From NCBI GenBank assembly GCA_945927915.1, contig CAMEMX010000054.1:1-9033 (forward strand): a DNA stretch of 9,033 nt, in the 5' to 3' direction. Origin of the DNA: an uncultured Clostridia bacterium (GTDB taxonomy: Bacteria; Bacillota; Clostridia; Oscillospirales; Oscillospiraceae). Below the pieces are notes generated by a model. The model worked only from the letters and a program-made list of their open reading frames with translations, was not told the origin of the DNA and ran no database searches. The translations under genes were made by a program, and so were the position numbers. This document shows positions 1-5,256 of the stretch, piece by piece (within the stretch, counting starts at the first letter, position 1; every line of letters starts with the position of its first letter).

Positions 1-318
1 CAAATAGGTAATGAGCTCCGCCGCAATGACCGTGGCATAAATGCAGAGCATGACGAGCAGCTTCCGGAAGAACCTGTTCTGAAAGAGAATCAGCGCAAGG
101 GAAAAGAAGATCGCCATGAGAACAAAAGGACGAACGGCGTCCAGCAGCGGCAGCAGCTCCGAGAGGCAGCCGACCAGCGCGCAGAGGGCAAGCCCGCCCG
201 CCTCCAGCAAAATGGTCGCCCTGCGGGAAAACCGCGGCTCCAGGCAGTGATTCGCGGCGTACCACATCATAGCCAGGCTGAGCAGGTTATGAATCGTGAA
301 TATGAGATAGCCAAGCAT
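1..318 (-). CDS. N-terminal part of a multi-pass membrane protein, possibly the sensor domain of an AgrC-like GHKL histidine kinase (partial)
   Basis: An open frame of 106 codons starts with ATG at 318 on the minus strand and runs off the left edge without a stop. It begins MLGYLIFTIHNLLSLAMMWY and is strongly hydrophobic. About three to four membrane helices can be seen, near residues 2-21, 36-54, 63-80 and 85-106. Short basic stretches (PRFSRR near 29-33 and FFRK near 83-86) separate them. A GGGG stretch lies about 6 bases before the ATG. Multi-pass N-terminal domains like this, with a PRFSRR-type loop after the first helix, are familiar to me from AgrC-like GHKL sensor kinases of gut Firmicutes, and the LytTR-like repeats in front of the gene would suit such a system. 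The catalytic half is outside the window, so the kinase assignment is inference. Any small integral membrane protein would also fit. I am confident the frame is coding and much less sure of the function. Confidence 0.6.
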   Translation of the reverse strand, partial: MLGYLIFTIHNLLSLAMMWYAANHCLEPRFSRRATILLEAGGLALCALVGCLSELLPLLDAVRPFVLMAIFFSLALILFQNRFFRKLLVMLCIYATVIAAELITYL

Positions 319-356
319 TTCAAGACCCCGTTTTTCGTGTTGATTGTTTACAAATA

Positions 357-385
357 AATATAACATAGAACGGCGGAAATGTCGA
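357..385 (-). promoter_or_regulatory. Candidate leftward promoter for the membrane sensor gene
   Basis: Read on the minus strand, TCGACA (385 to 380, five of six matches to TTGACA) is followed after 17 bases by TATATT (362 to 357, five of six matches to TATAAT). This would start transcription near 350 and give a leader of about 30 bases before the ATG at 318. The -35 box lies inside repeat copy A, so a protein bound there could control it. Confidence 0.4.
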
Positions 386-457
386 TAGGCGTGAAAGATT
401 TTGTCAAAGAAACGTGAAATGTCGATAATCCGCACGTTTGTGTTCATAATCCGCACG
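376..457 (+). promoter_or_regulatory. Three-copy direct repeat, candidate LytTR-family regulator binding site
   Basis: Copy A (376-387) and copy B (416-427) share the exact 12-mer GAAATGTCGATA at an offset of 40 bases. Copy B continues as GTCGATAATCCGCACG (421-436), and copy C is GTTCATAATCCGCACG (442-457). B and C agree at 14 of 16 positions, and their offset of 21 bases is two helical turns. LytTR/AgrA-type regulators are known to bind paired direct repeats with about this spacing, next to weak -35 elements. Copies B and C lie just upstream of a perfect TATAAT at 479-484 that has no -35 box, which is the expected arrangement for an activated promoter. Copy A overlaps the -35 box of the candidate leftward promoter. 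That a LytTR protein binds here is inference; the repeats are directly visible. Confidence 0.55.
401..429 (+). promoter_or_regulatory. Candidate upstream rightward promoter
   Basis: TTGTCA (401-406) is followed after exactly 17 bases by GATAAT (424-429), each with five of six matches to the sigma-70/SigA consensus. The -10 box lies within repeat copy B, so a regulator bound to the repeats could block or replace it. It competes with the TATAAT at 479 as the operon start, and the sequence cannot say which is used. Confidence 0.35.
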
Positions 458-478
458 CACAGGAAAGCCGGGCTATTG

Positions 479-484
479 TATAAT
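479..484 (+). promoter_or_regulatory. -10 box (TATAAT) of the candidate activator-dependent operon promoter
   Basis: A perfect TATAAT lies in an A+T-rich run, with no recognisable -35 box 16-18 bases upstream (456-461 reads CGCACA). Direct repeats B and C end about 21 bases before it, where a LytTR-type activator would contact polymerase. Transcription would start near 491 and give a leader of about 84 bases before the TTG start at 575. Confidence 0.45.
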
Positions 485-560
485 AAATAAGTATACAGCC
501 GCTCGGCAGAATGCCTCCGCCGGGCGCCGCAGCCGTTTTGCGCAGAGGTTCCCTAATACA

Positions 561-568
561 GAGGAGGG
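561..568 (+). promoter_or_regulatory. Ribosome binding site that fixes a TTG start
   Basis: GAGGAGGG is a near-perfect Shine-Dalgarno match ending six bases before TTG at 575-577. No ATG or GTG in the same frame is as well placed; the first in-frame ATG is codon 24, inside the first membrane helix. The site therefore supports TTG as the start of the first operon gene. Confidence 0.75.
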
Positions 569-574
569 TATATT

Positions 575-1123
575 TTGAAGAAAAAGAAAGGAAACACATG
601 GCTTTGGCTCGCGCTTGCCTGGTTAGCCATCAGCATTTTTTCCATGTTCATCGGCGTGGTCAGCTATACCGCGCCGGACGGCGCCAAGACGACCTATGCA
701 CTTCAGGATCTGATCAGCGGCAACCGCTTTACAAGGGAGGTTCTCGATCAGTATACCGGCAGCTTTAAGGTCCATATCGGCACTTGGGCGTTGACGCTTT
801 TGTGCATTCTGGCGGTCGGCGCGATCGTATCCGCCTTGCTTGGCATTTTGACCATGTCGAAGCAGAAGCCTTTGCGTTGGCCCTTTGTGATGGCTGTCGT
901 CGGCGTCGTGGGAACTTCCGTTCCCGCATTCCTGATTCTCCTTGCGACGGTCATCTCTGCGTCCTCCTTCCCCGGCAGGATCGCACCGGGCTTTTATCCG
1001 ATCGTCACGCCGTTTGCCGTATTGCTCTGCCTGTTCATTGTAATAAGAGAGAGAAAGCGCATTGCAAAAGCAAACGCGGACACGAAAGCAAACGCCTATA
1101 TTCGCCCGGGCGGCGATCTGTAG
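575..1123 (+). CDS. Four-helix membrane protein of unknown function
   Basis: This 182-residue protein is the first gene of the operon and is read from TTG behind a strong ribosome site. It opens with a run of lysines (KKKK at 2-5), then a hydrophobic helix near 9-31. An outer loop of about 36 polar residues follows, then helices near 68-92, 103-128 and 138-157, and a basic C-terminal tail. By the positive-inside rule both ends should be cytoplasmic, with the 32-67 loop outside. I see no catalytic motif, no lipobox and no cysteine cluster, and I do not recognise the family. Being encoded first, followed by zinc-ribbon membrane proteins and a kinase/phosphatase core, it may be a membrane partner of that system, but this rests on position alone. 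The gap to the next gene is 24 bases. Confidence 0.8.
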   Translation: MKKKKGNTWLWLALAWLAISIFSMFIGVVSYTAPDGAKTTYALQDLISGNRFTREVLDQYTGSFKVHIGTWALTLLCILAVGAIVSALLGILTMSKQKPLRWPFVMAVVGVVGTSVPAFLILLATVISASSFPGRIAPGFYPIVTPFAVLLCLFIVIRERKRIAKANADTKANAYIRPGGDL

Positions 1124-1147
1124 GGCAGTATTCAGGAGAGAGCTGCG

Positions 1148-1450
1148 ATGGATGGTTTGACGATATTCTTTGTGATCGCGCTGGCGGCAGCGGTCTTTAC
1201 AACAATTTATGTTTTCGCAAAAAAGCGGAGCGGGAAAGAGGAGACGCCGCCGGAGACCGACGCACCGCCTCCGGCGGTCGAACGTGTTGTCACGGCGACC
1301 CCGGCAGCCGCGGCGGAGGAAACGCCGCCGGCGAATGTCACGGTGATCTATGAGGCGCTGCGCAGCGGCGCGGCAAAGCATTGCCGCGGCTGCGGCTGCG
1401 AATATGCTTCGTCCGCAACGGTCTGCGAGATCTGCGGCGAAAAACTGTAA
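1148..1450 (+). CDS. Small membrane-anchored protein with C-terminal zinc ribbon
   Basis: This 100-residue protein has an N-terminal membrane helix (about 4-24) followed by KKR. A Pro/Ala/Glu-rich flexible linker (about 28-70) leads to a zinc ribbon at the very end with Cys79, Cys82, Cys93 and Cys96. The short outside N-terminus and basic KKR put the ribbon in the cytoplasm. The order helix-then-ribbon is the reverse of the other four zinc-ribbon proteins in this operon, yet the Cys spacing (C-x2-C-x10-C-x2-C) is the same. AGGAGAG lies about 8 bases before the ATG. Only 14 bases separate it from the next gene. Zinc ribbons of this simple type usually mediate protein or nucleic-acid contacts; the partner here is unknown. 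Confidence 0.8.
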   Translation: MDGLTIFFVIALAAAVFTTIYVFAKKRSGKEETPPETDAPPPAVERVVTATPAAAAEETPPANVTVIYEALRSGAAKHCRGCGCEYASSATVCEICGEKL

Positions 1451-1464
1451 AGGAGAGAGAAGCG

Positions 1465-2439
1465 ATGATTTGTAAATGGTGTGGAGCCCCGGTAGACGTC
1501 ACAAGAGGGAAGTGCTCCGCCTGCGGGCGGGAGCTCCCTCCGCTGTCGGACTGCGGCGGCTTTTATAACATCGTGCCGGGCGCGGCGCGCCCGGAGGCGC
1601 AGCCCTATGTGCAGCAGACCCATTCCGCACCGCAAAGCAGCCCGGAGCCGGTATCTCCGCCTCCGCGCCGAAAAAAGCGCCCGGTCTTGCCGCTTGTTAC
1701 GCTCGCGGTGCTGCTGCTCGTCGGCGTTCTTTCGGTCGTGCTGTTCCTGTCGCTCGGCAGCCGGCTCGACGCGCTGGAGCAGCGCATCGCCGCGAACGAC
1801 AGCGAAATTGAGCAGCTCCGGCGCAGCAACGCTTCCGCGCTCGAGCAGCTCGCCGGGGTAAACGCGCAGCTCGCGGAGGTGAACGATCAGCTTGCCGCCA
1901 CGCGCGAAGCGCTGGAAAAGCCCGCGCTGAAGCTGTCGGAAACGGACATCCGCTTCTGCATGGTTCTGTCGGAGGACGGAAGCAACGTTTCCTGCGACCT
2001 GCAGGACCCGGGCGCGCTGAAATATCAGACCTCCGGCACCGATCCAAGGGTGGTGACCTGCCTTCTTGATGAACAGCAGCTATGGCAGGTCAAGCTGGAG
2101 ACGTTGCCCGGAAAGGGCTTCGGCAAGGAAACCTCGTTCTGCTTCACCTATGACGTGGACAACGGGCGGCTCGGCCAGTATCTGTCCACGCAGCCGACGG
2201 AGTTTTTGTGGCAGTACCGCGGCGCGGACAGCGAGGATTGGACAGCGCTGGACGAAAGCACCGGTGTCCATATTGAAGATGCTCCCGAAAGCTCAAAAAG
2301 CACGGTCACGATCAGCGATTCCTGGCTCAGGGGGAAATTGTACGACGACGCGTACGAGATCAAATGCGTCCTGACGCGGCACAGCAGGGACGGCGGCACG
2401 CTGGTGCTCGAGCTTGTGCTTGCGAAAACGCTGGATTGA
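1465..2439 (+). CDS. Zinc ribbon/TM/coiled coil/Ig-like outer-domain protein
   Basis: The ATG at 1465 follows AGGAGAGAG and gives 324 residues; a longer frame upstream overlaps the previous gene and lacks a ribosome site. In order, it has a zinc ribbon (Cys3, Cys6, Cys17, Cys20), a Pro/Ser/Gln-rich linker (about 38-67), basic RRKKR (68-72), a membrane helix (about 74-97), a coiled coil (about 99-148, rich in Leu, Glu, Gln and Ala), and a C-terminal domain of mostly beta character (about 155-324). The last part has WQY at 249-251 and a Cys at 301 in the context YEIKC. This resembles the W...YxC pattern of bacterial Ig-like domains in Clostridial surface proteins. Topology should be N-in, C-out. 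The coiled coil suggests dimer or trimer formation outside the membrane. A ligand cannot be named. The gap of 51 bases to the vWA gene holds no clear terminator. Confidence 0.8.
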   Translation: MICKWCGAPVDVTRGKCSACGRELPPLSDCGGFYNIVPGAARPEAQPYVQQTHSAPQSSPEPVSPPPRRKKRPVLPLVTLAVLLLVGVLSVVLFLSLGSRLDALEQRIAANDSEIEQLRRSNASALEQLAGVNAQLAEVNDQLAATREALEKPALKLSETDIRFCMVLSEDGSNVSCDLQDPGALKYQTSGTDPRVVTCLLDEQQLWQVKLETLPGKGFGKETSFCFTYDVDNGRLGQYLSTQPTEFLWQYRGADSEDWTALDESTGVHIEDAPESSKSTVTISDSWLRGKLYDDAYEIKCVLTRHSRDGGTLVLELVLAKTLD

Positions 2440-2490
2440 ATTTTTACATCGAACGGGAAACGATCAGAAATAAAAAACGGAGGTTCAATT

Positions 2491-3255
2491 ATGAGTGAGA
2501 ACGATCAGGCCTATTATCAAGGGCAGTACGCCGGCAATCAGCAGCCGTCCGCGCAGAAGTATCGCGGCGGCATGGGCAAGGACTACACCGTGGATATGGT
2601 CTTCTGCATTGACGCCACCGGCAGCATGGAGGACTTTACCGGCAACCAGAAAAAGATCATCAACATGGTCAAGGAAAACGCGCTGAACTTCTATGGAGAT
2701 CTGATGAAGAAGATGGACGAGAAGCACAAGCGGATCTCCCAGCTCCGCGTTCGCGTCATCGCCTTCCGCGACTACGTCGCCGACGAGGAAAACGCCATGC
2801 TGGTCACCGACTTTTTCCGTCTTCCCGAGCAGGCCGCCGCGTTTGAAAGCTGCATCAAGGGCATCACGGCTTATGGCGGCGGCGATATTCCCGAGGACGG
2901 ACTGGAGGCGCTGGCTTACGCGATGAAGTCCGACTGGACGAGCGAAGGAACGGATCAGCGGCGTGTGATCGTCGTCTGGACCGACGCAGGCACACACGCG
3001 CTCGGCTTCGGCGCAAGGTCCAAATACTATCCCAACGGAATGCCCGCAGATCTGTCGGAACTCGGTGATTGGTGGGACGAGATCCCGGACAGGGCAAAAC
3101 GCCTTGTCCTTTACGCGCCCGATGAGCCCGGCTGGAGCTATATCTCTGCCAACTGGGATAATGTTGTACACTATCCGTCGGTTGCGGGCAACGGCCTCGC
3201 TGAGTGTGATTATTCCGATATTCTGGACGTGCTGGCGATGTCCATTGTTAAGTGA
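2491..3255 (+). CDS. von Willebrand factor A (vWA) domain protein, TerY-like
   Basis: This is a cytoplasmic protein of 254 residues with no signal peptide or membrane helix. GGAGG at 2479-2483 lies seven bases before the ATG. Residues 33-41 form the first hydrophobic strand, ending in the metal-site motif DATGS (41-45), which is the DxTGS form of MIDAS. The further MIDAS elements plausibly include GGGDIPED (129-136) and the strand/loop VIVVWTDAGTH (159-169). A polar Gln/Tyr-rich stretch precedes the domain (5-28). The stop overlaps the next gene's start, which indicates coupling with the PP2C phosphatase. vWA, PP2C and kinase in that order is the arrangement of the TerY-P triad, where the vWA protein is thought to act as a metal-dependent adaptor or scaffold. 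The fold call is strong; the TerY-like role is inferred from neighbours. Confidence 0.88.
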   Translation: MSENDQAYYQGQYAGNQQPSAQKYRGGMGKDYTVDMVFCIDATGSMEDFTGNQKKIINMVKENALNFYGDLMKKMDEKHKRISQLRVRVIAFRDYVADEENAMLVTDFFRLPEQAAAFESCIKGITAYGGGDIPEDGLEALAYAMKSDWTSEGTDQRRVIVVWTDAGTHALGFGARSKYYPNGMPADLSELGDWWDEIPDRAKRLVLYAPDEPGWSYISANWDNVVHYPSVAGNGLAECDYSDILDVLAMSIVK

Positions 3256-4205
3256 GCGCCATGCAGAGTCTCCTCGACTTTATCATCAAGCTGAATGTCG
3301 ATGCGCGCGAAGGGCTCGGCGAGGACAGTTGGTGCTACGCCTTTGACCGGCACACCGGCATGATCGCCGCCTTTGACGGCTGCGGCGGCTCCGGCGCGCG
3401 GAAGCACGAATCCTACAGCGGCCATTCGGAGGCGTTTATGGCCTCCCGGCTGTGCGCGGGCGCGTTTTATGACGGCTTTCTGGATTCGTTTGACCCGCGG
3501 ACGCCGGCTGACGCGGGCGAGATCATCCGGCGCTGCAAGCAGTATTGTCAAAACTCGTTCGGCGCATACCGCCCGTCCGCAGGGCAAGCCTCCCGCATTA
3601 AAAGCTCGATGATCACGACGCTTCCCACAACGGCAGCGGCGGCGATCCTGCAGCCGGAGGGCGGGCAGCTCGTGACCACGGCGGCATGGGCGGGCGATTC
3701 CAGAATATTTGCGCTGACGCCGGACGGTCTGGCGCAGCTCTCCGTGGACGATTCCGAGGATCCCGACCCTTACGAAACGGATGCGATGATGACGAACACC
3801 ATCAACGCAGACCGCGCGCCGAGGGTCAATCAGAAGGTGTGCCGCGTCCCGCTGCCCGCGATCGTCCTGACGGCGACGGACGGCTGCTTCGCGTACTACA
3901 CCACGCCGATGGAATTTGAAGGGGTGCTACTGTCGACGCTGCTGGCGGCCTCCTGCCCGAACAACTGGGAGAACGCTCTTGCCGGGCAGATCGGCTGCGT
4001 CGCGGGCGACGACTACACGCTCGTGATGGCTGTTTTGGGCTTTCGGAGCTTTGAAGCGCTGAAGCAGGTATTCTCCCGCCGCTACGCTCTCCTGCGCAGG
4101 GACTATCTGGAAAAAATTGCCGCGCTGCCGCCGAACGATGCCGCAGCGCGCAGAGCGCTCTGGGAGCGCTACCGTCCCGGATACACGAAGTATATCGAAG
4201 GATGA
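3252..4205 (+). CDS. PP2C-family (PPM) serine/threonine protein phosphatase
   Basis: This phosphatase of 317 residues should remove phosphate from Ser/Thr residues using two bound Mn/Mg ions, and it is cytoplasmic. Metal-site motifs appear in the expected order: GED at 23-25, AFDGCGG at 40-46, the TTLPTTAAA stretch at 122-130, AGDSR at 147-151, TDG at 209-211 and GDDYTLVM at 252-259. The aspartates 25, 42, 210 and 253/254 are therefore kept, so it is probably active. I chose GTG at 3252 because it overlaps the vWA stop by four bases (GTGA). ATG at 3261 would give 314 residues and has a weak AAGTGAG before it, so it is a real alternative. The C-terminus (about 265-317) extends beyond the core fold and is basic. 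Its likely substrates are the kinase encoded next and that kinase's targets. Confidence 0.88.
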   Translation: MSAMQSLLDFIIKLNVDAREGLGEDSWCYAFDRHTGMIAAFDGCGGSGARKHESYSGHSEAFMASRLCAGAFYDGFLDSFDPRTPADAGEIIRRCKQYCQNSFGAYRPSAGQASRIKSSMITTLPTTAAAAILQPEGGQLVTTAAWAGDSRIFALTPDGLAQLSVDDSEDPDPYETDAMMTNTINADRAPRVNQKVCRVPLPAIVLTATDGCFAYYTTPMEFEGVLLSTLLAASCPNNWENALAGQIGCVAGDDYTLVMAVLGFRSFEALKQVFSRRYALLRRDYLEKIAALPPNDAAARRALWERYRPGYTKYIEG

Positions 4206-5230
4206 CAACGATGGACAAGATTTGGAGATACACGCCGCAAAGCGGGTTTACAAACAAAAACGCGGGCTTTTCCATGTGGTGCTTCGGAACATATCAGGAT
4301 AAGGAGTTCTTCATCAAGCAGTTCCTGTCGCCGAAGTACCCGGCGCAGGACAAGGAGTCCTCGCCCGAAAAGATCGCGAAAAAGCGCAAAGAATGCGCGG
4401 CGTTCGAGCAGCGACAGAAGCGGCTTTACGCGACCCTGGCGGAGCACTCCGACGGCAACGATGTCAGCATTCTTGCGTTTTTCCGTGTATCGTCCAGATA
4501 TTACATCGTGACGGAAAAGATCGAGGCGCTGCCCTGGACGGTCGAGACCGTCGCCGCGCTGGACGAGAGCGAAAAGCGGCGCCTCTGCGCGATCATCGCG
4601 CACGCCATCGCCGCCCTGCACAAGGGAAGGCTGGTGCATTCGGACATCAAGCATGACAACATTCTCTACACCCACACCGAATCGGGACAGGTGACGGCAA
4701 AGATCATCGACTTCGACGGCGGCTTTCTGGAATCCGATCCGCCGTCCATGGAGGACGGGGTCACGGGCGACACGAACTACTTCTCGCCTGAGGTATGCGC
4801 GCGCGCCTATGGGGAGGAGCGCCCGTTAACGACCGGACTCGACATTTTTGCCCTGGGCATCCTGTTCCATCAGTATTTCTCGGGCGAGCTGCCGGACTAT
4901 GACCGGGAAAACGCCTCCTGCCCCGGAGAGGCGGTGCTGCAGGGCAGCAGCCTGCATCTGAGCGAAAGCCTCCCCGAAGACGTCTCTGCCCTGATCGGGA
5001 AAATGCTCTCGCAGGACCCGCAGGCGCGCCCGACCGCGCAGGAGGTCTTTGAGGCGCTGCGCCCGTATCACCCGGACGAAGAATTTTCCGCCTTCGGAGA
5101 CTTTGACGAGGCGATCCGCCTCCTCGGCAGCCGCGGTGCGGCGGACGATGCCGAAGACGCGGCGACGCCGCTGCGCAGCGCCTCCCCCGACGGCGGGACA
5201 TCCCCCTTCTACATCCCCGGCGACCTGTAG
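4202..5230 (+). CDS. Serine/threonine protein kinase with atypical HSD and DFD motifs
   Basis: This Hanks-type kinase of 342 residues starts with ATG overlapping the phosphatase stop (ATGA). The glycine-rich loop is degenerate (about 15-29). The ATP-binding lysine is probably K39 (FFIKQF), and the helix C glutamate is probably E64 or E69. The catalytic loop is HSDIKHDN (146-153), with D148 as catalytic base and N153 for metal. The metal motif is IDFDGG (169-174), where Asp replaces the usual Gly of DFG. The activation segment ends TNYFSPEV, equivalent to APE. The Asp-Ile-Phe-Ala-Leu-Gly helix F motif and a terminal PxxRPT-like motif (QARPTAQE) are present. HSD makes it a non-RD kinase, so it may not need activation-loop phosphorylation. 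An acidic Ala/Asp tail (about 300-342) looks disordered. No membrane helix is present, so membrane input must come from partners. It forms a coupled trio with the vWA and PP2C genes. Confidence 0.9.
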   Translation: MTTMDKIWRYTPQSGFTNKNAGFSMWCFGTYQDKEFFIKQFLSPKYPAQDKESSPEKIAKKRKECAAFEQRQKRLYATLAEHSDGNDVSILAFFRVSSRYYIVTEKIEALPWTVETVAALDESEKRRLCAIIAHAIAALHKGRLVHSDIKHDNILYTHTESGQVTAKIIDFDGGFLESDPPSMEDGVTGDTNYFSPEVCARAYGEERPLTTGLDIFALGILFHQYFSGELPDYDRENASCPGEAVLQGSSLHLSESLPEDVSALIGKMLSQDPQARPTAQEVFEALRPYHPDEEFSAFGDFDEAIRLLGSRGAADDAEDAATPLRSASPDGGTSPFYIPGDL

Positions 5231-5256
5231 CCATGCAAGAAAGGATCGGTAGAAAC

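Larger units (their letters stand above)
319..574. promoter_or_regulatory. Divergent intergenic control region
   Basis: These 256 bases separate the leftward membrane gene from the rightward operon and hold no convincing gene. The section from about 335 to 490 is much richer in A+T than the surrounding genes. It contains three copies of a short repeat and candidate promoters in both directions, listed separately. The section from about 495 to 560 is GC-rich leader that could fold, with several short GGC/GCC complementary pieces such as 505-515, but I see no recognisable riboswitch or T-box. The frame starting with ATG at 511 has no ribosome site and overlaps the start of the next gene. Confidence 0.7.

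Noticed and set aside
498..540. GC-rich leader followed by TTTT as an attenuator
   Set aside because: Only short competing stems of about four pairs can be drawn and the T run has four bases, too weak to call.
511..768. Possible upstream frame starting with ATG in the operon leader
   Set aside because: It has no ribosome site and runs out of frame through the first gene, whose TTG start has a near-perfect one.
623..1381. Minus-strand open frame of 252 codons opposite the first two operon genes
   Set aside because: Arg/Cys/His-rich shadow without a ribosome site; the plus-strand frames have membrane helices and a zinc ribbon.
1381..1464. 28-codon N-terminal extension of the Ig-like zinc-ribbon gene
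   Set aside because: It overlaps the previous gene's zinc ribbon in another frame; ATG at 1465 has AGGAGAGAG before it.
2485..3171. Minus-strand open frame of 228 codons opposite the vWA gene
   Set aside because: The plus strand carries a full vWA domain with its metal-site motif; the reverse frame shows no motif and no ribosome site.
3252..5230. Type VI secretion phosphatase/kinase pair (PppA/PpkA-like)
   Set aside because: No secretion-system structural genes or FHA protein are visible, and the Gram-positive setting and preceding vWA gene fit a TerY-P-like trio better.
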